Origin: Oscillospiraceae bacterium
GTDB lineage: Bacteria > Bacillota > Clostridia > Oscillospirales > Oscillospiraceae
NCBI GenBank assembly: GCA_022801715.1
Contig: JAAWSV010000018.1
Span: forward strand, 1 to 45,118
Direction: 5' to 3'
Length of the DNA: 45,118 nt
Shown here in pieces: positions 6,720 through 17,598 of this stretch (position 1 is the stretch's first letter; every line of letters starts with the position of its first letter). The notes under the pieces were generated by a model that did not search any database, had not been told where the DNA came from, and worked only from the letters and a program-made list of their open reading frames with translations. Position numbers and translations under genes: made by a program.

Positions 6720-7589
6720 CTACCGCCTGTACCCGCCGGAGCGTCCCTCCTGACGGAGCAGCGCCCCCAAGGCCGCGCTCATGGCCCCGGCGGTGTGGCC
6801 CACATTCAGGTTGAAGCGCAGCTGCCGGGCCTGCTCCCCCAAGAGGTCCGCCGCGGCGCTGAGAGCGGGGCGGCTGAGGCCTTGGGACAGGGCCCGAACC
6901 TCCTCCCCCGCCGGCTCAGCGGCGCAGCCGGAGGCCAGAAGCAGGGCCTGGGCCACCCGCTGCCGGGCCTGCTCCAAAATGGTCTGCAAATCTTCCCGGG
7001 AGCACCGGGCGGTTTCTAAGGCGGTGAAGAAAGCGGCGAGGCCAAGGCGGTCCCGGCCGGCCAAAAGGCGGCACAGCTCCCCGGTCCGGGGGTCCTCCGC
7101 CGCGGCTGACCCCGCGTCGCCGCCTACGCGCCACTGGGCACAGCGGGAGCGCAGGGTGGGCAGCAGCACCCCGGCGCTCTTGGCGCAGAAGAGGAAGGCC
7201 GCGTGCTCCGGCCCCTCCTCCACCACCTTTAGGAGCACATTCTGGGCGCCCTGATCCAAGAGGGCGCAGTCGGGGAAGATAAAGACCTTCCGCCGCCCCT
7301 CATTGGGCAGGATATAGGCGTCGGCGCGGAGGGTGCGGAGGACCTCCACGGAGATCATCTTGTGCTCAGGGTCCACCGCCGTCACCACGTCCGGATGGAT
7401 GCCGGCAAGGACCTTGCGGCAGGGGCCGCAGTGTCCGCAGGGGGCTTGGGCGCGGTTTTCGCACTCCAGAACCGCCGCCGCGGTTTGGGCCGCCGCCGTC
7501 AGATCGCCGCCGCCGGTGAGGATCAGGGCGCTGCCCCCGGCGTCCCGCCGCAGGGCCTCCAGCAGTTCTGTGGGTAGGTTTGTCTCCAT
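6720..7589 (-). CDS. holB: DNA polymerase III, delta-prime subunit
   Basis: A 289-residue clamp-loader subunit. It has the AAA+ fold of the DnaX/HolB family: an N-terminal region where the Walker A motif is replaced by TGGGDLTAAA (delta-prime normally lacks a working P-loop), a zinc module with C43, C51, C54 and C57 (CGHCGPC), then the conserved IHPDV and NVLLKVVEEGPEHAAFLF blocks and an SRC-like LRSRCAQW motif. It helps load the beta clamp on DNA at the replication fork. ATG at 7589 has a purine-rich GAGGGCGGAG upstream. It is transcribed with ricT, 82 bases apart, from a promoter at 7661-7690. The C-terminal third is poorly conserved, as usual. Confidence 0.9.
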   Translation of the reverse strand: METNLPTELLEALRRDAGGSALILTGGGDLTAAAQTAAAVLECENRAQAPCGHCGPCRKVLAGIHPDVVTAVDPEHKMISVEVLRTLRADAYILPNEGRRKVFIFPDCALLDQGAQNVLLKVVEEGPEHAAFLFCAKSAGVLLPTLRSRCAQWRVGGDAGSAAAEDPRTGELCRLLAGRDRLGLAAFFTALETARCSREDLQTILEQARQRVAQALLLASGCAAEPAGEEVRALSQGLSRPALSAAADLLGEQARQLRFNLNVGHTAGAMSAALGALLRQEGRSGGYRR

Positions 7590-7660
7590 GCTCCGCCCTC
7601 TCTGTCCGCAGATTCCGCCATCGGGCGGGTCCTGGTCATAAAAGAACCAAAATTATTTTT

Positions 7661-7690
7661 ATTGTACCACAGTTTGCCCCGGAATTGCAA
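7661..7690 (-). promoter_or_regulatory. Putative holB-ricT promoter
   Basis: On the minus strand TTGCAA (7685-7690) and TACAAT (7661-7666) are 18 bases apart, about 70 bases before the holB ATG. Confidence 0.55.
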
Positions 7691-7782
7691 CCAATACCGG
7701 GGAAGAATTTTTTAATCGGCAGATTCCCGCTTTTCTCCCCTGCAGACGAGGAAAAAAATGCAAAAATTCTCCTCTTCCCGGC

Positions 7783-7811
7783 TTGCGCTATCAGGAAAAA
7801 TCCGCTATAAT
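7783..7811 (+). promoter_or_regulatory. Promoter of ppdK with long leader
   Basis: TTGCGC (7783-7788) and a perfect TATAAT (7806-7811) are 17 bases apart. Transcription should start near 7818. The GTG start of ppdK is at 8145, so the mRNA would carry a leader of about 325 nt that includes the inverted-repeat element at 7826-8091. Confidence 0.7.
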
Positions 7812-7825
7812 AAAAACCTAATGTG

Positions 7826-8091
7826 CCATCAGATGACAAGGGGCGAGGTGCCTGCCGGCGGTCCGAATGGGTGCTGGACTTCGTGCTCAGGCTTGGCGGG
7901 TGTCAGCCCGCCTGTGTTCTGCGGCCTCGCCAGCCCCCTTTTTTGCTCGCCGACAGGTTCGCTTTTCGGGAGCGAAAACGGAGGCTGACAAGGCGGACGA
8001 GGCAGTGGGGACAGCGCACCCCTTGCGGATACAACGCCGACGGCGTTTGTTTTCGCCCCGAAACACCACATTGCCCCTTATCATCTGATGG
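7826..8091 (+). other. Structured ppdK leader element bounded by 19-bp inverted repeats
   Basis: CCATCAGATGACAAGGGGC at 7826-7844 is the near-perfect inverse of 8073-8091 (18 of 19 pair; one C-A mismatch). These arms enclose about 228 nt rich in hairpins: GGCGAGG/CCTCGCC pairing near 7842 and 7923, GGCGGG-TGTCAG-CCCGCC near 7897-7914, TTCGCT/AGCGAA near 7955-7975, and AACGCC-GAC-GGCGTT near 8033-8047. The element begins about 8 nt after the predicted transcription start and ends about 40 nt before the ribosome binding site. It could be a cis-regulatory RNA whose ends close a long-range stem, or a MITE inserted in the leader. No target-site duplication is visible. No gene is supported here; the short overlapping ORFs are by-products of GC-rich palindromes. 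Confidence 0.5.
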
Positions 8092-8144
8092 GATACTTCG
8101 CGGAAAGACGATACGATTCAAATACTTTACAGGAGGAAGACAGC

Positions 8145-10775
<2,631 letters not shown>

Positions 10776-10812
10776 GCACCCGGTTTCGGCCATACGTTAA
10801 ACTCAATAGAGG

Positions 10813-10845
10813 CCCCGCCGCTTATAGCGGCGGGGTTCTTTTTTT
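10813..10845 (+). terminator. Terminator of ppdK
   Basis: A 10-bp GC-rich stem (10813-10822 with 10826-10835) and a 3-nt loop are followed by TTC and seven T up to 10845, a strong intrinsic terminator 38 bases after the stop codon. Confidence 0.9.
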
Positions 10846-10883
10846 CCAAAAGGTTCAAAAGGTATCCCTATCAAAGTCATATG

Positions 10884-10912
10884 TTGCAGTTCCCGGCAAT
10901 CTATGATATCCT
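10884..10912 (+). promoter_or_regulatory. Putative promoter of the DUF362-HEAT pair
   Basis: TTGCAG (10884-10889) and TATCCT (10907-10912), 17 bases apart, precede the ATG at 10950 by about 30 bases of leader. Confidence 0.45.
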
Positions 10913-10949
10913 GTTTCTATCAATTCATAAAGAAAGGAACCCGAATCCT

Positions 10950-12068
10950 ATGACACCTTCCAACGTCTACTACACCACCCTCCGGGCCCGCCCCGGCGAC
11001 AGCCTGCTGAATAAGCTGGAGCGCCTTTTGGACAAGGCCGGCATGGGGGAGATCGACTTCACCAACAAGTACGTGGCCATCAAGATCCACTTCGGTGAGC
11101 CGGGGAACCTGTCCTACCTGCGGCCCAACTACGCCAAGGTGGTGGCGGACTTCATCCGCGCCCGGGGCGGCAAGCCCTTCCTCACCGACTGCAACACCCT
11201 CTACGTGGGGGGCCGGAAGAACGCCTTGGACCACTTGGAGAGCGCCTATGTCAACGGCTACTCCCCCACCACCACCGGCTGCCACCTGCTTATTGCCGAC
11301 GGCCTCAAGGGCACCGACGAGGCCTATGTCCCGGTGGAGGGCGGCGCATACATCAAGGAGGCCAAGATCGGCCGGGCGGTGATGGACGCGGACATCGTCA
11401 TCTCCCTGAACCACTTCAAGGGGCATGAGTGCACAGGCTTCGGCGGTGCGCTGAAGAACTTAGGCATGGGCTGCGGCTCCCGGGCGGGGAAGATGGAGAT
11501 GCACAGCGCCGGCAAGCCCTTCACCAATCGGGACCTCTGCATCGGCTGCGGTGCCTGCCAGCGGATCTGTGCCCACGACGCCCCCACCATGACCGACGGG
11601 AAGATCTCCATCGACCACACCAAGTGCGTGGGCTGCGGCCGGTGTATCGGACTGTGCCCGGTGGATGCCATCCAGCCCGCCGAGGACGAGGCCAACGACA
11701 TTCTCAACTGCAAGATTGCCGAGTATGCCAAGGCAGTGGTCCATGGCCGGCCCGGCTTCCACATCAACCTGGTGATGGATGTCTCCCCCTACTGTGACTG
11801 CCACGGGGAGAACGACGTGCCCATGGTGCCGAACGTTGGCATGTTCGCCTCCTTCGACCCGGTGGCCATCGACGTGGCCTGCGCCGACGCGGTGAACGCC
11901 ATGCCCGTGTACATCGGCAGCGCCCTCTACGAGGCGCAGGGGGAGGGCCACTGCCACGAGGACCACTTTGGCGCCCAGCACCCGGAGACCAACTGGAAGA
12001 GCTGCGTGGAGCACGCCGAAAAGATCGGTATTGGCCAGCAGGCGTACACCCTGATCGAGGTAAAATAG
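10950..12068 (+). CDS. DUF362-domain protein with two [4Fe-4S] ferredoxin motifs
   Basis: A 372-residue cytoplasmic protein. An N-terminal DUF362 region (about 1-185; KIHFGEPGN, HFKGHECTGFGGALKNLGMG) is followed by two ferredoxin clusters, CIGCGACQRIC and CVGCGRCIGLCP, then the rest of DUF362 (FDPVAIDVACADAV). DUF362/ferredoxin fusions are widespread in anaerobes and are presumed electron carriers or redox-enzyme maturation factors; the substrate is unknown. ATG 10950 is preferred over an upstream ATG at 10881, which lies inside the promoter and lacks a ribosome binding site, while AAAGGA precedes 10950. The next gene starts one base after its stop, so the two are translationally linked. Confidence 0.85.
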   Translation: MTPSNVYYTTLRARPGDSLLNKLERLLDKAGMGEIDFTNKYVAIKIHFGEPGNLSYLRPNYAKVVADFIRARGGKPFLTDCNTLYVGGRKNALDHLESAYVNGYSPTTTGCHLLIADGLKGTDEAYVPVEGGAYIKEAKIGRAVMDADIVISLNHFKGHECTGFGGALKNLGMGCGSRAGKMEMHSAGKPFTNRDLCIGCGACQRICAHDAPTMTDGKISIDHTKCVGCGRCIGLCPVDAIQPAEDEANDILNCKIAEYAKAVVHGRPGFHINLVMDVSPYCDCHGENDVPMVPNVGMFASFDPVAIDVACADAVNAMPVYIGSALYEAQGEGHCHEDHFGAQHPETNWKSCVEHAEKIGIGQQAYTLIEVK

Positions 12069-12069
12069 G

Positions 12070-12747
12070 ATGCCCGGCAGTACCGCTGACTATTTGCAGG
12101 ATCTGATCACCCGGATGGGGACCGCGGAGCAGACGGCGGACAGCCGGGACAGTGTGAGCTGGAAGGCCTACCGGGAGGCGGAAACCATAGACGACCCGGC
12201 CCTCCTCCCCCTCTTGGAGGCGATCATTGCCGCCCACCCGAAGCCCAGGGAGCGGCAGATCCGCTGCGACGCCTATTTTGTCTACGGGAAAATCCTGAAA
12301 AACCACTTCACCGAGGAGGGCTGCGCCTATTTGATCAGCCGCCTCAGGTTGGAGAAGAACAAGTATGCCCTCTATCCCCTGTTAGACCGCCTCCGCGACC
12401 TGCCCATCCCGGCGGAGATGGACATTGCCTCCGTCCTCCAGTGTGCCCGCCACGAGCAGTGGACTGTTCGCCACAGCGCCATCCGGGCCTTGGGGGCCTG
12501 CCCCACGGAGGAGAGCCGGGAGGCCCTGCGCTGGTATCTCTGCCAAGAGGACGAGAAAGCGTACCGGCAGGAGATCATCTATGCCCAAGCCTCCTTAGGG
12601 CGGATCGGCACGCCGGAGGACATCCCGCTGATAGAGCCGCGCCTCCGTAGCCGCAGCCGGGATGTAAAGCTCAGCGCAGAGATTGCCATCGAGCGCATCC
12701 GCGCCCGCGCCGCCGGAGAACCGGACCCGTGGGAACCCTCCCGCTGA
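12070..12747 (+). CDS. HEAT-repeat protein
   Basis: A 225-residue soluble protein made mostly of paired helices. Recognisable HEAT/PBS-lyase-like units include the segment with QWTVRHSAIRALGACPTEESREAL and the following IIYAQASLGRIGTPEDIPLIEP (each quoted in part: TVRHSAIRALG, IIYAQASLGRIG), plus the final DVKLSAEIAIERIRA. Such repeats form curved binding surfaces and no catalytic residues are evident. It begins one base after the DUF362 gene stops, so it probably acts with that iron-sulfur protein, for instance as a scaffold; that role is inference. A terminator hairpin follows. Confidence 0.75.
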   Translation: MPGSTADYLQDLITRMGTAEQTADSRDSVSWKAYREAETIDDPALLPLLEAIIAAHPKPRERQIRCDAYFVYGKILKNHFTEEGCAYLISRLRLEKNKYALYPLLDRLRDLPIPAEMDIASVLQCARHEQWTVRHSAIRALGACPTEESREALRWYLCQEDEKAYRQEIIYAQASLGRIGTPEDIPLIEPRLRSRSRDVKLSAEIAIERIRARAAGEPDPWEPSR

Positions 12748-12763
12748 TAAGCGCACAATAAAG

Positions 12764-12793
12764 CAGGAGCCAGTCCTTTTGGACTGGCTCCTG
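12764..12793. terminator. Shared hairpin between convergent genes
   Basis: A perfect 13-bp stem (12764-12776 with 12781-12793) and TTTT loop lie between the convergent HEAT-protein and FGGY-kinase genes. T runs on both sides are short and interrupted, so it is a moderate bidirectional terminator. Confidence 0.65.
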
Positions 12794-12825
12794 TGTTGGT
12801 TTTGTGTGCATCGGCAAAAGCGGTG

Positions 12826-14376
12826 TTATTCTTTTACTGCCGCTTCACTGAGCGTATGGGCCAGAGACTTGGTGCTCTCATACAAAGCACTGTAGACCTT
12901 CTGATAGGTTTCATAGACCTTGTGCTTCTCCATATCCGGCTCATAGGTCCGGCCGGGCTTAATGAAGCTGGTCAGGCTGGCATAGCTCTCAAATCCCGGA
13001 TGCTTCACCGCCAGCGCCGCCATCATGGCGTCGCCGAAGCAGGCCCCCACGGTCTCCAGCGGGGTGTCCACCGGCTTGCCTAAAATGTCGGCAATAATCT
13101 GCATCCACACCGGGTTCTGGGTGCCGCCGCCTACGGCGATGATCCGGTCCAGATGTACCTCCGGGTGGCTCTCCATCAGGGCAATCTGCTGGGCGATGGA
13201 GTAGCCCACGGACTCCAGGGCGCTGCGGTACAGGTGGGCGCGGGTGTGGGCCAAGGTCAGGCCAAAGACCACGCCCCGGGCCTTGGGATCGTTCACCGGC
13301 GTCCGCTCCCCGGCGAAGTAGGGCAGCGTAACCAGCCCCTCGCTGCCGGCGGGGATGGCCTCCACGCCCTCCATCATGGTCTGGTAGGCGTCAGGACCGC
13401 CCTCCTGCTCCAAAGATAGGGCCTCGGGAAAGATGTTGTCCCGGTACCACTTGGTGAGGCTGCCGGCGGCGTTGGTGCCGGCGGAGATGTCGCAGAGGCC
13501 GGGGACAATGAACTCCTCCCGCCAGAGACGCTCGTCGTCCACCAAGGTCTCCGTGCCGAGGATCATGTACACAGAGGAGCCTAATTGCAGCATCATCTGT
13601 CCCGGCTTCACCACGCCGGAGCTGATCGCCTCCGCCCCGGAGTCATCGGTGCCGGTGATCACCGGCGTGCCCTCGGCAAGGCCGGTCTCCGCGGCGGCCT
13701 TGGCGGTGACGGTTCCGGCGATGTCCGCCGCCTCCTTCACTGTGGCCAGCTGGTCGGGCCGGCAGATGGGCTCGCAGTATTTGGGCACCGGCTGCCAGGT
13801 CTTGGGATCGTACAGGGGGTTGAAGCTGGCGAGACCCAGGAAGCGGTCCACCACATACTCCCCGGTGAGCTTGGCGGTGATATAGCTGGAGCCGGTGAGG
13901 AACTTGTGGGCCTTGGCGTAGACCTCCGGCTCCTTATTTTTAATCCATAAAATTTTGGGCATCACGTCGCTGGAGCAGAGAGGCCGGCCGTACCAAGCCA
14001 AGATCTGCTCCTCGCCGTACATCTCCGTGAGCTGGGCCATCTCGTCGGTGGCCCGGGCGTCGATGCCGTAGAGGATGGCCTTGCGCAGGGGGTTGCAGTC
14101 CTCGTCCACAGGCAGGCAGTCCGCCCCCAGGGCGCTGGCGCCTACGGCCTTGATGTCCTTGGGGTCCACCCCGGACTTCTCGATGAGGGCCTTGCTGATG
14201 GTGCAAAAGTCCCCCCACCAGTCCTTCTCCGCGTCGTGCTCGTAGTGATTGGGCTTGGGGTTGGTCATGGCGTGGGTGGTGGCGTGGAGGGCGACGACCT
14301 TGCCGGTCTCGTCCATCAGTACGCCCTTGCTGGAGTTGGTACCGGTGTCGATACCCATAAAGTAAGCTTTTCCCAT
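12826..14376 (-). CDS. FGGY-family carbohydrate kinase (xylulokinase-like)
   Basis: A 516-residue sugar kinase of the FGGY family, which transfers phosphate from ATP to a sugar or polyol. Visible: the N-terminal phosphate loop GIDTGTNSSKGVLMD, the substrate/catalytic region GTDDSGAEAISSG, and the C-terminal nucleotide-binding loop AVGGGTQNPVWMQIIADILG. Length fits xylulokinase/gluconokinase relatives. The start has an AGGAGA site. It is the last gene of the minus-strand run behind a HAD phosphatase and a BtpA-family protein, so a specific sugar pathway is likely. The substrate cannot be read from sequence; xylulose is only the nearest familiar guess. Confidence 0.85.
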   Translation of the reverse strand: MGKAYFMGIDTGTNSSKGVLMDETGKVVALHATTHAMTNPKPNHYEHDAEKDWWGDFCTISKALIEKSGVDPKDIKAVGASALGADCLPVDEDCNPLRKAILYGIDARATDEMAQLTEMYGEEQILAWYGRPLCSSDVMPKILWIKNKEPEVYAKAHKFLTGSSYITAKLTGEYVVDRFLGLASFNPLYDPKTWQPVPKYCEPICRPDQLATVKEAADIAGTVTAKAAAETGLAEGTPVITGTDDSGAEAISSGVVKPGQMMLQLGSSVYMILGTETLVDDERLWREEFIVPGLCDISAGTNAAGSLTKWYRDNIFPEALSLEQEGGPDAYQTMMEGVEAIPAGSEGLVTLPYFAGERTPVNDPKARGVVFGLTLAHTRAHLYRSALESVGYSIAQQIALMESHPEVHLDRIIAVGGGTQNPVWMQIIADILGKPVDTPLETVGACFGDAMMAALAVKHPGFESYASLTSFIKPGRTYEPDMEKHKVYETYQKVYSALYESTKSLAHTLSEAAVKE

Positions 14377-14459
14377 GGTGTCTCTCCTCTTTTCTGTCGT
14401 TCCATCTGATGCGCCTTGGCGCGGCTCTCAAGCGCCCCAAGGGGGACCTGAGAGCACTA

Positions 14460-15245
14460 TTATAGCAGAAATTTCTCCACAATTTCAACCACCGCGTCGT
14501 GGTCATTGTCCCGCTGGGTCACATAGTTGGCGGCGGTCTTCACCTCCGGCAGGGCGTTGGCCACGGCCACACCGATGCCGGCGTTCTGGATCATCTCGAT
14601 ATCGTTGTTGTAATCCCCGGCGGCGATGATCCGCTCCCGTGGAACCCCCAGCCGCTCCGAGAGGCACTTCAGCCCGCCCCACTTGCTGATTCCCAAGGTC
14701 ATGAGATCCACACATTGGTCCTCGGCGGGGGTGCAGCTCATGGGCAGACGAAGGGCCTCCACCGCCGCGCACACAGGGCCAAGGTCCTCGGTGGCCATGA
14801 ACCCCTCCACCTGCTCCCAAGGGGTCTCCTCCAGCGTGCGGTAGAGCTCCGGGGCAATGCCCAAGTGCTCCACGTACTCGGTAAGCCCCTCGCTCCAGCG
14901 GTTGACAACCCAGCGATCCCCGCTGATCACATGGAGCTGGTAGCCGTGGGCGAGGCAGTGCTCAATCAGCGCCTTGGAGGCCGCGGGGTCGATGCACTGG
15001 TTAAAGAGTACCTCCCGGTCCGCGGCGCGAAGCAGCTTGCCGCCGTTGTTGAGCAGCAGGTAGTCGGCATAGGTACTCTCCCCCCAGAAGGGGTACATGT
15101 CGATGTCCCGCCGGCCGGTGGCAAAGCAGATGGTGTGTCCGGCGGCCCGGGCGGCGGTAAGGGCCTCTCGGGTCCGCTGGCTCAGGTGCCGCGTCCGGTC
15201 ACAGGCGGTATAGTCCAAATCCAAGGCCAAAAGATAGGGCAGCAT
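14460..15245 (-). CDS. HAD-superfamily (Cof-type) phosphatase
   Basis: A 261-residue cytoplasmic phosphatase of the Cof/class IIB HAD group. Motif I is DLDYT (LALDLDYTACD, residues near 8-16), where the first Asp is the nucleophile. Motif IV is GDYNND near the C-terminus, followed by GIGVAVANALPEVK. The cap lies between them. The ATG has AAAGGAGG just upstream. It sits 20 bases after the BtpA-family gene and 83 bases before the FGGY kinase, all in the same direction. It probably removes phosphate from a sugar phosphate of that pathway; the actual substrate is unknown. Confidence 0.85.
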   Translation of the reverse strand: MLPYLLALDLDYTACDRTRHLSQRTREALTAARAAGHTICFATGRRDIDMYPFWGESTYADYLLLNNGGKLLRAADREVLFNQCIDPAASKALIEHCLAHGYQLHVISGDRWVVNRWSEGLTEYVEHLGIAPELYRTLEETPWEQVEGFMATEDLGPVCAAVEALRLPMSCTPAEDQCVDLMTLGISKWGGLKCLSERLGVPRERIIAAGDYNNDIEMIQNAGIGVAVANALPEVKTAANYVTQRDNDHDAVVEIVEKFLL

Positions 15246-15264
15246 GGCGCCTCCTTTCAGACGC

Positions 15265-16095
15265 TTACAGCGCCGCTCTGACTTTGTACACGACCTCCAT
15301 CAGCGCCTTTACCCGGTCCACCTTCACCCGGACGTTCTGAAGCTTCTCATTCTCCAGTTTGCCGTTCTCCTTAAAGGTGGTGCCCACCACGGCGGCATCG
15401 CTGACGGAGAGTTTGTGCGCGATGGTGTCCGGACGGCAGCCGGTGTTGCAGAGTACCACCACCTCCGGGTTCTTCTTCTTCACCGCGGCCATCAGCTCTT
15501 CATCCACGTCCTGACCGGCGGCGCTGGCGCTGATGCACAGGCCATCCGGGTGGGCCTTAAAGATGGTGGAGCTGGCGATGTCCGCCAGCGGCCGGGTATC
15601 CAAATTCCGGTCGGACTCGGGGTTGATGAAGTAGAGCATCTTGAGCTCGTCCAAATGCAGGGCGGCCTTCCGGCGGAGAAGGGTGGAGAAGTCGTTGTCA
15701 TAGAGTCCGCCGTCTCCCACATAGACGCCGCAGAAGGTACCCCGGACGAACTTGGCGTCCACCGCCGCCGCCAGCTCCAGCGTGGCCGCGCCGTCGGAGA
15801 TGCAGTCCACGCCGTAGGGCACGGTGAGCTCACTTTTCAGCTCCCCGATCACCCGAGCCATGGCGGCGGGGGTGACGAAGCTCATGTGCCGCTGGTAGGG
15901 CAGGCTGAACTCATTGGAGAAGAGAACGCCATCCACACCGCCCTCCTGCAGCGCCCGCAGGTCCTCCCGGGCGTGGGCGGCCACGGTCTCCATACAGTCG
16001 CCGTAGCGGTAGCGCGGATCACCGGGCAGGGGGTCCAGATGGAGCATGGCGATAATGGGCTTTTTGACCTTAAACATTTCTTCGGTCCAGAGCAT
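15265..16095 (-). CDS. BtpA/SgcQ-family TIM-barrel protein
   Basis: A 276-residue protein of the BtpA/SgcQ family. The N-terminal IIAMLHLDPLPGDPRY and the central GVDCISDGAATLELAAAVDAKFVRG are typical, and the fold is predicted to be a TIM barrel. BtpA was first linked to photosystem I assembly, but the many heterotrophic members sit in sugar loci (for example E. coli sgc), suggesting a sugar-phosphate enzyme; the reaction is not established. ATG 16095 is chosen over a TTG at 16119 because AAAGGAG lies ten bases before it. It leads the BtpA-HAD-FGGY kinase run; a MITE-like element lies just upstream. Confidence 0.8.
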   Translation of the reverse strand: MLWTEEMFKVKKPIIAMLHLDPLPGDPRYRYGDCMETVAAHAREDLRALQEGGVDGVLFSNEFSLPYQRHMSFVTPAAMARVIGELKSELTVPYGVDCISDGAATLELAAAVDAKFVRGTFCGVYVGDGGLYDNDFSTLLRRKAALHLDELKMLYFINPESDRNLDTRPLADIASSTIFKAHPDGLCISASAAGQDVDEELMAAVKKKNPEVVVLCNTGCRPDTIAHKLSVSDAAVVGTTFKENGKLENEKLQNVRVKVDRVKALMEVVYKVRAAL

Positions 16096-16122
16096 TGCAG
16101 TAGAACTCCTTTCTTTCAATGA

Positions 16123-16298
16123 GGAATTAGGAGTTAGGAATGATTTGAGATAGGAGCTGAGGAGCCGCCCTTGGCGGCGATTTAATTTTTGTGCAGAGCA
16201 CAGATGTGCCTATCTATAAAGCGCAAGAGTTCTCACGCCAAAAGCACAATAAAATCGTCCAGCGCAGCCGGACCCCTTCATTCCTAACTCCTAATTCC
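16123..16298. mobile_element. MITE-like element with perfect 20-bp terminal inverted repeats
   Basis: GGAATTAGGAGTTAGGAATG at 16123-16142 is repeated exactly in inverse at 16279-16298. The 136 bases inside code for nothing. They contain a GCCGCC-CTTG-GGCGGC hairpin and AAATCGTCCAGCGCAGCCGG, modules seen again at 20871-21047. No clear target duplication is visible. It fills most of the gap between the BtpA-family gene and the frlB-like gene, so it is probably transcribed or separates the two units. Confidence 0.75.
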
Positions 16299-16362
16299 CA
16301 ATTCAAACCGCGCCGCTGCCGCAGCGACCTGCGTCGCTGCGGCAGCCGAAGGCGGGAGCGGA

Positions 16363-17427
16363 TCAATAGTCGAACTGACGGTAGTAGCGGCGGATGGACA
16401 GGGGGTGGCGGAGGAAAAGCTCCATATAGGCGTCCACCCGGTTGTTGACGCCGTGCATCACCAGATGGGAGATGGAGCCGCGGTTTTCCTCGCTGATGCC
16501 CTTGAGCTCCAGCTCCTTGGTGTCGATGACGGTGTAGTTGGCGCAGACCTTGGGCAGGAACTTTGCCACGCGTTCGGCCAAGGGGCGCTGCTCGTCCTCA
16601 CCCATGAACAGCGTCACCGGGGTGTCCGCCACGATGATCTCCTGCATACCGTGGAAGAACTCCTGGCAGCTGATGGACTTGGTGCGGATCCACATCTGCT
16701 CCTCCCAGTAGCACATGGCATAGGAGTAGGTGGCGCCATACTGGTTGCCGGAGCCGATGAAGTAGTGGGGCAGGTCGGGATGGTCGGCCAAGAAGGCAAC
16801 CTTGTTTTTGGCGTACTCATAGGCCCAAGCGTCGGCCTCCTTCTCCACGTCCACCAGAACCTGCGCCAGATGGGCCTCCATCTCCTTGTTGTACGCCTCG
16901 TACTGGGGGAACTCCCCGTTCTTGTACATCAGGTAGTTGGCCACCATGTAGAACTTCAGCTGCTCATTCTTGGGGTACATGATCAGGTAGTCCTGCTTGT
17001 CGGGGGCGGTGAGGGTGGTACCCGGCGTGTCGATGAAGGCAAAGACCTTGGCGCCGATCTCATGGACCCGGTCCACCAGCTGCACCATCTCCTTGGTGTT
17101 GCCGGAGACGGAGGAGTAGATCACCACGCTCTTGTCGGTGAAGCGCTTGTTGCCGGTGGTGAGGAACTCGGCGGCGTTCTCCACGAACACAGGCAGCTTG
17201 GATCTGCCCCGCATGTAGACCTCCACCTGCATGCTGGAGGCGTAGGTGCCGCCGATGCCGATGAAATAGATGCCGTCAAAGCCGTTGTCCCAGATCTGGT
17301 CGATAACCTTCTCAATCTGGGGACGCAGGGCCAGAGCGCCGTTGACGCTGTCAATAGCCTCTTTCTCGTTGAAGTCCTTCAGGAAGGGGCCCTCAGTCTC
17401 CTTCCACGCCTTTGCTTCAAAGCTCAT
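16363..17427 (-). CDS. frlB: SIS-domain fructosamine-6-phosphate deglycase (FrlB-like)
   Basis: A 354-residue enzyme with two SIS (sugar isomerase) domains. In FrlB this fold cleaves fructoselysine 6-phosphate to glucose 6-phosphate and lysine. Family marks: the first SIS domain with YFIGIGGTYASSMQ and SSVSGNTKEMV, the second with EFFHGMQEI (E-F-x-H-G signature) and the terminal RRYYRQFDY, which resembles the end of E. coli FrlB. ATG 17427 is chosen because AAGGAG lies upstream and MSFEAKAWKE starts the conserved part; an in-frame extension to 17565 runs through GC-rich repeats. It belongs with frlD, frlA and frlC in this region. It could act on another Amadori amino acid (for example glucoselysine or fructose-asparagine type); specificity is not readable. 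Confidence 0.8.
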   Translation of the reverse strand: MSFEAKAWKETEGPFLKDFNEKEAIDSVNGALALRPQIEKVIDQIWDNGFDGIYFIGIGGTYASSMQVEVYMRGRSKLPVFVENAAEFLTTGNKRFTDKSVVIYSSVSGNTKEMVQLVDRVHEIGAKVFAFIDTPGTTLTAPDKQDYLIMYPKNEQLKFYMVANYLMYKNGEFPQYEAYNKEMEAHLAQVLVDVEKEADAWAYEYAKNKVAFLADHPDLPHYFIGSGNQYGATYSYAMCYWEEQMWIRTKSISCQEFFHGMQEIIVADTPVTLFMGEDEQRPLAERVAKFLPKVCANYTVIDTKELELKGISEENRGSISHLVMHGVNNRVDAYMELFLRHPLSIRRYYRQFDY

Positions 17428-17500
17428 AACAATACACTCCTTTTCATAATTTTGGGAATGATACGCTCTTTTATCAGCTTGGGAAATTTTGCCGACCCTT

Positions 17501-17583
17501 GTAGGGGCGCACGCCGTGCGCCCGTCCTGCCCAAATCCACCGCGTTCTCCGGTGAGCGGTCGCACACTGTGCGCCCCTGCGGG
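17501..17583. repeat. GTAGGGGC palindromic repeat module
   Basis: GTAGGGGC opens a hairpin (GGGCGCAC-GCC-GTGCGCCC, about 17505-17523), and a second half, GGTCGCACACTGTGCGCCCC, follows to about 17577. The same design recurs as an array at 32813-33007. It lies in the gap between the esterase and frlB-like genes and has no coding role. Confidence 0.65.
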
Positions 17584-17598
17584 AATCCCCCGCTCCGC

